Part shown: positions 56,161 to 64,000 of the stretch, in pieces | Layout: every line of letters begins with the position of its first letter | Numbering within the stretch: position 1 is the stretch's first letter | Assembly: GCA_021804965.1 (NCBI GenBank) | Contig: JAJZGG010000008.1 | Span: 1 to 64,000, forward strand | Length of the DNA: 64,000 bases | DNA from: Acidobacteriota bacterium | GTDB lineage: Bacteria; Acidobacteriota; Terriglobia; Terriglobales; Acidobacteriaceae | Direction of reading: 5' to 3' | Translations under genes and position numbers: made by a program | The notes under the pieces: generated by a model | Databases searched by the model: none | Seen by the model: the letters and a program-made list of their open reading frames with translations, nothing else | What the model was told of the DNA's origin: nothing

Positions 56161-56186
56161 TCGCTGGCATTCCACCGGCGTATACA
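56158..56186 (+). promoter_or_regulatory. Candidate promoter of the adenosine deaminase gene
   Basis: TTGTCG-N17-TATACA, 33 bp upstream of the ATG. Confidence 0.5.
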
Positions 56187-56219
56187 CTGGGGCTACTCCG
56201 TTCCCTTGAGGTTTCCTGC

Positions 56220-57788
56220 ATGCTTCTGCGTCGCCTGTCTTCGTTTTCTCTTGCCGTGGTGCTTGCTGCCGGACTTGCTGCGCATGCCGCGCCCACCGGG
56301 GTTTCTGCCGACTGGCACGCCCTGCGCACTGTGCGCGCCATGGATGCGGCCCGCAAGCAGGGTCCGCCGGCGCTGCAGGCATTTCTGGCCCAGATGCCCA
56401 AGGGCGCCGATCTGCACGTTCACCTGAGCGGTGCCGTCTATGCCGAGAGCTGGCTGCGCGCTGCCGGCCAGGATGGACTCTGCATCGATACCCGGGAACT
56501 CCGCTTTGCCGCGCCCGGGCCGGACGGCCACTGCGCGGATGGGCAGGTGGCCGCCGCGCAGATGCTGACCACCATGCAGCAGCCCGCCAGCCAGAGCCTC
56601 TATGACAAGCTGATCGACTCCTTTTCCATGCGCAGCTTTGTGCCCTCCGCCGGCTGGAGCGGGCATGACCAGTTCTTTGCCACCTTCAGCCGCTTCAGCG
56701 GCACCCGCAAATCCCATGCCGGCGAGTGGATTGACGAGGTTGCCTCACGCGCCGCAGCCCAGAACGAGCAATATCTGGAGCTGATGGATACGCCGGGCTT
56801 CTCCCATGCCGCACAGTTGGCGGCAAAGATCGGCTGGGACGCCGATCTGCCTGCGCTACGGCAGCGGCTGATCGACGGCGGGCTCTTTCAGGAGGTGGCC
56901 CCGGCGCAGACTGCCGTGGAGGATGCGCTGCACCGTCGCGACCAGATCGAGCACTGCCACACGGATCGCGCCCAGCCCGGGTGCACGGTCACGGTCCGCT
57001 TCCTCTACCAGATCCTGCGGGACTTTCCCCCCGAGCAGGTCTTCGCCCAGACGCTGCTTGGTTTTGAGACCATCTCGCGCGTGCCGGAGTTTGTGGGCAT
57101 CAACTTTGTGCAGCCCGAGGATGCCTACTACTCCATGCGTGACTACACGCGCCAGATGCAGATGCTGGATTATCTGCATCGGCTCTACCCGAAGGTGCAT
57201 ATCACGCTCCATGCCGGCGAACTTGCACCCGGTCTGGTGCCGCCGGATGGTCTCCGCTTCCACATTCGCCAGGCCATCGAGCTTGGCCATGCCGAGCGCA
57301 TTGGCCACGGCGTGGACGTGATGAACGAAGACAACGCGCAGGCGCTGCTGAAAGAGATGGCCTTGCATCACATCATGGTCGAGATCAACCTGACCTCCAA
57401 CGATGTCATTCTCGGCATCCGCGGACGCAACCATCCGCTGCCGCAGTATCTGCATGCCGGAGTGCCGGTGGCCCTGTCCACCGATGACGAAGGCGTGAGC
57501 CGCATTGACCTGACGCATGAGTATCTCCGTGCCGCCGACGAGTTCAACCTCGGCTATCTGCAGCTGAAGCAGATGGCGCGCACCAGCCTGGAGCATGACT
57601 TCCTGCCCGGCAACTCGCTCTGGCTCCATGCCGACCGCTTCTCCGCCACAGTGCCCGCCTGCGCCCGCCAGCCGCTCGGTGCAGAGAAGCCTTCCCCGGC
57701 CTGTCGCAGCTATCTGGATGCCAATCCGCATGCTGCGCAGCAGTGGGAGCTGGAGCGTCGCTTCCGTGTCTTTGAGGCGCAGTGGTAG
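56220..57788 (+). CDS. Adenosine deaminase family protein, exported (ADGF-like size)
   Basis: Signal peptide; MPKGADLHVHLSGAVYAESWL, ITLHAGEL, HAERIGHGVDV, ALSTDDEGVSR. Confidence 0.92.
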   Translation: MLLRRLSSFSLAVVLAAGLAAHAAPTGVSADWHALRTVRAMDAARKQGPPALQAFLAQMPKGADLHVHLSGAVYAESWLRAAGQDGLCIDTRELRFAAPGPDGHCADGQVAAAQMLTTMQQPASQSLYDKLIDSFSMRSFVPSAGWSGHDQFFATFSRFSGTRKSHAGEWIDEVASRAAAQNEQYLELMDTPGFSHAAQLAAKIGWDADLPALRQRLIDGGLFQEVAPAQTAVEDALHRRDQIEHCHTDRAQPGCTVTVRFLYQILRDFPPEQVFAQTLLGFETISRVPEFVGINFVQPEDAYYSMRDYTRQMQMLDYLHRLYPKVHITLHAGELAPGLVPPDGLRFHIRQAIELGHAERIGHGVDVMNEDNAQALLKEMALHHIMVEINLTSNDVILGIRGRNHPLPQYLHAGVPVALSTDDEGVSRIDLTHEYLRAADEFNLGYLQLKQMARTSLEHDFLPGNSLWLHADRFSATVPACARQPLGAEKPSPACRSYLDANPHAAQQWELERRFRVFEAQW

Positions 57789-57825
57789 CTTTGATTCCGA
57801 ATCCAGCCGTCTGAGGGAACTGCCC

Positions 57826-59559
57826 ATGCTTCGTCTTGCAGCCTGCACCCTGATCTCCACTCTGAGCCTTGCCACCGCGGCCCAGGTCCCCAACTATCGG
57901 CAGGAGCAGCCGGTGCGTGCCCCGCACGGCATGGTGGTCAGCGTACATCATCTGGCCTCCGATGCCGGCCTGGCCATGCTGAAGGCCGGAGGCAATGCCG
58001 TCGATGCGGCCGTGGCCACCGGCTTTGCGCTGGCCGTGGTGCACCCCATCGCCGGCAACCTCGGCGGCGGCGGATTCATGCTGCTGCGCACGCACGACGG
58101 TCATGCCATCTTCCTCGACTATCGGGAGCAGGCGCCGCTGGCCGCCTCGGCCAACATGTATCTGGACGCGAAGGGAAATGTGCGCGCCGCGGATGACCCG
58201 CAGGGCAGCATCGTGGGCTATCGCGCGATTGCTACGCCGGGTTCGGTGGCCGGCCTCACCTATGCGGAACGGAAGTATGGCAGGCTGGGTCTGGCACGCG
58301 TGATGGCTCCGGCGATTCGGCTGGCCGGCGAGGGCTTTGTGCTCACCGCACAGGAAGCCGCAGCCATGCAGGACTCCGACCTGACGCGCTACCCGGAGAC
58401 AAAGCGCATCTTCCAGCGCGACGGCAAATACTACAAGGCCGGGGAGAGATTTCGCCAGCCCGAGCTGGCCGCCACGCTGCGGCGTATCGTGGCCAATCCG
58501 GAGGATTTCTATCACGGCAAACTGGCCGCGCAGATCGCCGAAGCCGTGCAGAAAGGCGGCGGGCTCATCACGCGCGAAGATCTGGCCCGCTATCAGGTGG
58601 TGGAGCGCAAGCCGCTGGTGGGCCACTATCACCAGTACACGATCCTGAGTGCGCCACCGCCCAGCTCCGGCGGCGTGGTGCTTATCAGTGCGCTGAACAT
58701 CCTCGACGGCTTCCAGTTGCAGACGCTGGGCGACCGTTCCCCGCAGTGGATGCACCAGATCACCGAGGCCTATCGCCGCGCCTACATGGACCGCAGCGAC
58801 TACCTCGGCGACCCGGACTACAACCAGATTCCCGTTGCCGCGCTGACGTCGCCCGCCTATGACGCAGCCTGGCGCGCCAGCATCACCGACCGTGCCACAC
58901 CGTCGGCGGAGCTGAAGCGTCCGGCGGGATTTCTGCCGCCGCCGCCAGCCACCGCAGGCCAGCGCACGGAGTCGCCCGATACGACGCACTACTCGGTGGT
59001 GGATGCAGCCGGCGATGCAGTCTCGGTGACGACGACGCTGAACAATGCCTGGGGATCGGATGTGACGGTGGGTCCGCTGGGCTTTCTGCTGAACGATGAG
59101 ATGGACGATTTCGCCTCGAAGATGGGCGTGCCCAATATGTTCGGCCTGATTCAGGGCCCGGCCAACGCGATTGCCCCGCGCAAGCGGCCGCTTTCCTCCA
59201 TGACGCCGACGATTGTGCTGGAGGGCGACAGGCTGCGCTATGTGCTGGGTTCGCCTGGAGGCGGACGCATCATCACCACGGTGGCCAACATTTTTCTATC
59301 GGCAGCCGAGGGTGGGTTGAATATTCAGCAGGCCGTGGACGCACCGCGCTTCCATCATCAGTATCTGCCGGACAAGCTGTATCTCGAGCCGGGCTTTCCG
59401 CAGGCCACGCAAACCGCGCTCACAGCGATGGGCTACACGCTGAGCGTTTCGTCGCACACCTGGTCGGACGGCGAGTGTATTGCCATTGATCCGAAGACCG
59501 GCGAGCGGCTGGGCGGGCAGGATCATCGCCACAACTACGGCAAGGCAGCTGGATACTAG
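57826..59559 (+). CDS. ggt: Gamma-glutamyltransferase
   Basis: Signal peptide; MLKAGGNAVDAAVATGFALAVVHPIAGNLGGGGFMLL; catalytic DTTHYSVVDAAGDAVSVTTTLN; LGSPGGGRIITTV. Confidence 0.96.
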   Translation: MLRLAACTLISTLSLATAAQVPNYRQEQPVRAPHGMVVSVHHLASDAGLAMLKAGGNAVDAAVATGFALAVVHPIAGNLGGGGFMLLRTHDGHAIFLDYREQAPLAASANMYLDAKGNVRAADDPQGSIVGYRAIATPGSVAGLTYAERKYGRLGLARVMAPAIRLAGEGFVLTAQEAAAMQDSDLTRYPETKRIFQRDGKYYKAGERFRQPELAATLRRIVANPEDFYHGKLAAQIAEAVQKGGGLITREDLARYQVVERKPLVGHYHQYTILSAPPPSSGGVVLISALNILDGFQLQTLGDRSPQWMHQITEAYRRAYMDRSDYLGDPDYNQIPVAALTSPAYDAAWRASITDRATPSAELKRPAGFLPPPPATAGQRTESPDTTHYSVVDAAGDAVSVTTTLNNAWGSDVTVGPLGFLLNDEMDDFASKMGVPNMFGLIQGPANAIAPRKRPLSSMTPTIVLEGDRLRYVLGSPGGGRIITTVANIFLSAAEGGLNIQQAVDAPRFHHQYLPDKLYLEPGFPQATQTALTAMGYTLSVSSHTWSDGECIAIDPKTGERLGGQDHRHNYGKAAGY

Positions 59560-59588
59560 GGCCTGTTCACAGGGCCTGACCGCAGTTC

Positions 59589-60341
59589 TCAGTCGTTCTC
59601 GCCCAGCATGGCGGCAATCACCGTCCGCATCTGTTCGGTCAGCGTGTCCACGTCGCGCACGCTCAGTCCGGTGGTCTCGAGCGGAGCGCCCACTTCCATG
59701 CGCAACGGTCGCGGCCAGAAGTGGCGCGTGTGCATCGGCAGCAGGTCGTAGACCCCGCTCAGCGCAATCGGAATCACCGGAACCTGCGCACGAATAGCCA
59801 GATAGGCGGCTCCATTTTCAAACTTCTGCAGCTGTCCATTCGGCGTTCTGCCGCCCTCCGGAAAGACGAAGACAGACATGCCTGCACGCAGCGCCCGAAC
59901 ACCGCCGCTGAGCGACGACAGCGCAGCCCGGGGGCTCTCCGTATCCACCGGAATCTGCCCGGAGCGATTCAGATACCAGCCGATGAACGGCAGCTTCCAC
60001 AGCTCCTTCTTGGCCAGAATCCGGAACTGCCCGGGAATCGTGGAAAACAGCACCGGCGTATCCATGTACGAGGTGTGATTGCAGGCATAGACCACCGGTC
60101 CCGGCACCTCCAAGTGCTCGCGGCCCACCACCGTCAGCGGGGACAGGGAAGTGGCCAGCGAGACTCCAGCCCAGGTCTGTGCAATCCGATGCTGCAGTCC
60201 GCCGGAGCGATCCCAAAGCGAGGCCACCAGCGCCATGGAGCCAAAGGTAGCCGTGGCCATGCCAAACAGCGGAGCCTGCAGCAGGTTGCTGCTCATGCGC
60301 CGCGTCATGGGCAACTGCTGGGGACGCTTCCTCTTGTTCAT
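59589..60341 (-). CDS. plsC: 1-acyl-sn-glycerol-3-phosphate acyltransferase
   Basis: NHTSYMD, VFPEGGRTPNG, VIPIALSG. Confidence 0.93.
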   Translation of the reverse strand: MNKRKRPQQLPMTRRMSSNLLQAPLFGMATATFGSMALVASLWDRSGGLQHRIAQTWAGVSLATSLSPLTVVGREHLEVPGPVVYACNHTSYMDTPVLFSTIPGQFRILAKKELWKLPFIGWYLNRSGQIPVDTESPRAALSSLSGGVRALRAGMSVFVFPEGGRTPNGQLQKFENGAAYLAIRAQVPVIPIALSGVYDLLPMHTRHFWPRPLRMEVGAPLETTGLSVRDVDTLTEQMRTVIAAMLGEND

Positions 60342-61696
60342 GCGCCTGCTTCCGTTTTCAACCAGTGTCGCGCTTCGCCCACCAGATAGACCGAGCCGCT
60401 GATCACGATCCGCCCCTGGCTGCCGGCCGCCGCCCGCGCCACGTCCAGCGCCTGCGGCAGGCTTTCGGCACAGTCGGTCAGGGCTCCGGTGGCCTCGGCT
60501 GCGGCCTGCAATCCCTCCAGACTCGTCGCGCGTGGAGAGTGAACCGCGACCAGCACCACGCGATCAAAGAGCGGAAACAGAATCTTTCCCAGCTCGGCGA
60601 CGGGCTTGTCGCGCAGGCAGCCAAAGACCAGCACCTGTGGCGAAGCCGGCTCGCGGCTGTCCAGTCCGCTGACGGCCGCACGCAGCGCCCAGGCACCGGC
60701 CGGATTATGCGCCACGTCCAGAATCACCTCCGGCCAGCCGGCAGGTGTAAACCGTTCCAGCCTGCCCGGCCATTCCGTCTGCCGGATTCCAGCCTCAATC
60801 GCCTCGGGCGGGATGGCAAATCCCTTTTCCGCAGCCAGTTCCACGGCGGCAGCGATTGCCAGTGCCACGTTGCGCTGCTGGTGCGCTCCGTGCAGCGGAG
60901 ACGCCACCTGCACCTGCCTGCCCATCACCTCCAGGGCATAGCCGCTGGAGTCGTCCGTGCCCCGTGCCGGCATGTATACGGCCGCGTTCACGCCGCGAAC
61001 ATCAAGCTTCACGGCCACCTCGCCCAGCGCCGTGTTTGCCTCCGGATGCTGGGGCAGCGTCACCATCACGCCATGCTCGCGCAGGATTCCTGCCTTCTCG
61101 CGCGCAATCGCGCCAATCGTCTCGCCCAGCCACTCCTGATGGTCCAGATCAATGTCGGTGATCACGCTCAGGCAGGGGTCCACGATGTTGGTGGCATCCA
61201 GCCGTCCGCCCATCCCCACTTCCAGCACAGCCAGCTCCACCCCGGCCTCGGCAAAGGCACAGAAGGCCAGCGCCGTCATCAGTTCGAAGTAGCTGGGCAT
61301 CCCGCGCAGCGTGCCGTCCTGCATCCGTTGCCGCGCCGTGCGGAAGACAGTACTGCAATGCCGGGCAAAGGTCTCGTCGTCGATCTCCGCCAGCCGACCA
61401 TTCCGGCTCAGGCGCACCCGTTCATTCACCCGCTCCAGATGTGGCGACGTATACAGCCCCACGCGGATTCCTGCCGCCTGTGCAATGGAAGCCAGTGTGG
61501 CTGCCGTCGAGCCTTTGCCGTTGGTTCCGGCGATCAGCACCGATGAAAAACGCCGCTGCGGATTGCCCAGCGCGGCGCACAGCAGCCCGATCTCGGCCAG
61601 CGTAAACTTGCGTCTCTCGCCTCCGGGCAGTGTCAACAGCTCTGGCACCAGTCCATTCAGACTGCTCACGGCCTCTGCATAATTCATTCCGGACAT
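60338..61696 (-). CDS. folC: Bifunctional folylpolyglutamate/dihydrofolate synthase
   Basis: VLIAGTNGKGSTAATLASIAQAAGIRVGLYTSPHLERVNERV; DIDLDHQEWLGETIGAIAREKAGI; LDVAHNPAGA. Confidence 0.96.
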   Translation of the reverse strand: MSGMNYAEAVSSLNGLVPELLTLPGGERRKFTLAEIGLLCAALGNPQRRFSSVLIAGTNGKGSTAATLASIAQAAGIRVGLYTSPHLERVNERVRLSRNGRLAEIDDETFARHCSTVFRTARQRMQDGTLRGMPSYFELMTALAFCAFAEAGVELAVLEVGMGGRLDATNIVDPCLSVITDIDLDHQEWLGETIGAIAREKAGILREHGVMVTLPQHPEANTALGEVAVKLDVRGVNAAVYMPARGTDDSSGYALEVMGRQVQVASPLHGAHQQRNVALAIAAAVELAAEKGFAIPPEAIEAGIRQTEWPGRLERFTPAGWPEVILDVAHNPAGAWALRAAVSGLDSREPASPQVLVFGCLRDKPVAELGKILFPLFDRVVLVAVHSPRATSLEGLQAAAEATGALTDCAESLPQALDVARAAAGSQGRIVISGSVYLVGEARHWLKTEAGA

Positions 61697-61784
61697 ACCA
61701 CCCCATTTTACGGTGCATCCCTGCCGGCCATCCGTTGCAATTGCCCGGGAACGACCGCCAGCCCGGCAGGTATGCTGGTCTGGT

Positions 61785-62390
61785 ATGACCATCTACTCCC
61801 AGGCCTCCATTCCGCTCGTGCTTGCCTCCGCCAGTCCCCGCCGCCGTGAGCTGCTGGCCCAGGCTGGCTTCGCCTTTCGCATCGAGGCCGCAGACATTCC
61901 CGAAGACCCGCTTCCAGGCGAAGATCCCATCGCCTACGTCACGCGACTGGCCCGCGGCAAGGCCGAGGCTGTCCGCTCCCGGCCTGCCAATGCGTCCGCC
62001 GTTGTCCTGGGTGCGGATACCACCGTCGTCATCGATGGCCAGATCCTGGGCAAGCCTGAATCGGCTGCCGACGCCGCCCGCATGCTGCGCCTGCTTTCCG
62101 GCCGCACCCATCAGGTCATCACCGGGGTCTCGGTCGTCTCGGCTGCCCAGATCCTCACCGCTGCCGAAGTGACTGCGGTTCAGTTTCATTCCCTGTCCGA
62201 CGAGGAGATTGCCGCCTACATTGCAACCGGAGAGCCAATGGACAAGGCCGGAGCCTACGCCATTCAGGGGCGCGCCGCCTGTTGGATTCCCCGCATTCAT
62301 GGCTGCTATTTCAATGTGGTCGGTCTGCCGCTGGCGCTGGTCTCCAACCTGCTGTCCACGCTGGCCCGCCTGCCTGCCGGGCAGCTGTAG
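61785..62390 (+). CDS. maf: Maf family nucleotide pyrophosphatase
   Basis: LVLASASPRRRELLAQAGF; VLGADTTVVIDGQILGKP; AGAYAIQGRAA. Confidence 0.95.
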   Translation: MTIYSQASIPLVLASASPRRRELLAQAGFAFRIEAADIPEDPLPGEDPIAYVTRLARGKAEAVRSRPANASAVVLGADTTVVIDGQILGKPESAADAARMLRLLSGRTHQVITGVSVVSAAQILTAAEVTAVQFHSLSDEEIAAYIATGEPMDKAGAYAIQGRAACWIPRIHGCYFNVVGLPLALVSNLLSTLARLPAGQL

Positions 62391-62426
62391 ACGCTCTGGC
62401 CAACAGGCCGGGATACGGTCCCGCCG

Positions 62427-63413
62427 CTACAGCAGCCGGGCCGCATCCTTGGCAAAATAGGTCACGATAAAATCCGCCCCGGCGCGCCGCATTCCGGTCA
62501 GGCTTTCCAGCATGGTTCGCTCCGGCTCCAGCCACCCGCGGGCAAAGGCTGCCTGCAGCATCGAGTATTCGCCGGAAACCTGATACACGCCCATGGGAAC
62601 CTCGAAGCGCTCGCGCGCCGCATGCAGCACATCCAGATACGGCATTCCCGGCTTCATCAGAATCATCTCCGCACCTTCATCCAGGTCCAGTGCAATCTCG
62701 CGCATGGCCTCGCGCCCGTTGGCCGGGTCCATCTGATAGCTGCGCCGGTCCCCAAACTGCGGTGCCGAGTCCGCCGCCTCGCGAAACGGGCCATAGAACG
62801 CAGAGGCAAACTTCGCCGCATAGCTCAGGATGGGCGTCTCTTCCAGCGCAGCGGCATCCAGCCCCTTGCGGATGGCTGCCACGCGACCGTCCATCATGTC
62901 GCTGGGCGCCACAATATCGGCTCCGGCCTGCGCCAGGCTCACCGCCGTCCGCGCCAGCAGCTCCAGGCTGGGATCATTGGCCACGGAATAGGCATCGCCC
63001 TGCTGCCGCACCACGCCGCAGTGGCCATGGCTGGTGTACTCGCACAGGCAGACATCGGCGATCAGGACCAGCGACTTTGCCGCGGCCGTCTGTCGCAGCG
63101 CACGCAGCGCCGTCTGCACGATTCCCGCCGGGTCCCATGCACCGGTGGCCTGCTCATCCTTCGTCTCCGGCAGGCCAAAGAGCAGCAGTCCGCCCAGGCC
63201 AAGCTCAGCAGCGGCTTCGGCTTCCTTCACCGCCTCGTCCACGCTCAGGTTGGCCACACCGGGCATGGAGCCAATCGGCTTGCGCACTCCCTCGCCCGGA
63301 CAGACAAAGACCGGCAGCACCAGTTGTCCCGGCTCCAGACGGGTCTCGCGGACCAGTTGCCGCAGCGCTTCAGTGCGCCGCATCCTTCGCATGCGTATTC
63401 CAGGAAAGCCCAT
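62427..63413 (-). CDS. hemB: Porphobilinogen synthase (delta-aminolevulinic acid dehydratase)
   Basis: [74 protein letters not shown]. Confidence 0.97.
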   Translation of the reverse strand: MGFPGIRMRRMRRTEALRQLVRETRLEPGQLVLPVFVCPGEGVRKPIGSMPGVANLSVDEAVKEAEAAAELGLGGLLLFGLPETKDEQATGAWDPAGIVQTALRALRQTAAAKSLVLIADVCLCEYTSHGHCGVVRQQGDAYSVANDPSLELLARTAVSLAQAGADIVAPSDMMDGRVAAIRKGLDAAALEETPILSYAAKFASAFYGPFREAADSAPQFGDRRSYQMDPANGREAMREIALDLDEGAEMILMKPGMPYLDVLHAARERFEVPMGVYQVSGEYSMLQAAFARGWLEPERTMLESLTGMRRAGADFIVTYFAKDAARLL

Positions 63414-63518
63414 GGGTCTGATTTTATGCCGCCCGGCGCACATCCTGCTTCGGCAGGGAGTTCTTTCCTTTTGTGATACGGTGCTTCCATACCCATTCCC
63501 AGGTCTTCAGGAGCCAGC

Positions 63519-64000
63519 ATGGACTTCGATCTCGCCTCCCGCTATACCAGCCACTGGGAGGGGCTGCGCACAACCATGTATCTCGACACGAAGGGAATCC
63601 CCACCATCGGCGTGGGCTTCAACCTGCAGGCAGCCGGTGCACAGGCGCAGGTGGAGGCGCTGGGTCTGGACTATGCCTCGGTTCTCAACGGATCGGTTGC
63701 GCTCACTCCGCAGCAGATTGACCAGCTGCTGCAGCACTCCCTGCAGGGCGCAGCCGCAGCAGCCCAGGCACTGGTTCCGGAGTTTCCCGCCATTCCCGCC
63801 GCGCAGCAGATTGTGCTCACCGATCTGGCCTTCAATATGGGTGAGGCCATGCTCGGCACCTTTGTGCATACCCTGGCCTTTGTCCGGCAGCAGAACTGGT
63901 CCATGGCCGCCTATAACCTGCAGCAGTCGCTCTGGTTTCGGCAGGTGGGCTCCGGGGCCACGCAACGCGGCGGCGCCGACTGCGCCGTGCTGGCCGGAAC
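63519..64000 (+). CDS. GH24/T4-type lysozyme-like muramidase, truncated by the window end
   Basis: Open frame to the window end; SHWEGLRTTMYLDTKGIPTIGVGFNLQ and LAFNMGEAML...AAYNLQQSLWFRQVGSGATQRGG. Confidence 0.8.
   Translation, partial: MDFDLASRYTSHWEGLRTTMYLDTKGIPTIGVGFNLQAAGAQAQVEALGLDYASVLNGSVALTPQQIDQLLQHSLQGAAAAAQALVPEFPAIPAAQQIVLTDLAFNMGEAMLGTFVHTLAFVRQQNWSMAAYNLQQSLWFRQVGSGATQRGGADCAVLAG

Overview
64-kb high-GC window that looks like an Acidobacteria (Terriglobia-type) chromosome; the lineage is inferred from gene families, not tested. Main contents, left to right: (1) a co-directional cluster of prenyl diphosphate synthase, MacB/LolD-like ABC permease and ATPase, a diverged CcoN-like membrane protein fused to a 4-TM protein, and an MFS-CcoO-cytochrome c fusion; (2) UlaG-like metallo-hydrolase and CocE/NonD hydrolase; (3) CadC-like wHTH-TM-TPR regulator; (4) NHL/Ig-like giant surface protein region with a lower-GC insert, plus an OM beta-barrel gene; (5) minus-strand AI-2E transporter, haem-binding and exported rubrerythrin-like genes; (6) IPT/TIG and DUF5666-type lipoproteins; (7) GH115 gene flanked by an IS3-family remnant, a SpoIIE-phosphatase remnant and tRNA-Ala(GGC); (8) RelA/SpoT, acetamidase, qorB-like/HxlR pair and an acetamidase 3' remnant; (9) S53-like protein that appears to lack its catalytic residues, with an Ig-like array; (10) TolC-YtcA-HlyD-FUSC efflux operon; (11) Put-Ig lipoprotein divergent from a Ser/Thr kinase-TPR gene and its TIGR02999-like sigma factor; (12) tRNA-Phe(GAA), exported adenosine deaminase, GGT, PlsC, FolC, Maf, HemB and a truncated GH24-like lysozyme. 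The best candidates for something undescribed are the degenerate CcoN plus MFS-CcoO-cyt c cluster (3.1-6.9 kb), the S53 pseudoprotease with its C-terminal TM-hairpin module, and the mosaic NHL/Ig gene. All family calls were made by eye from translated sequence; no database search was run.
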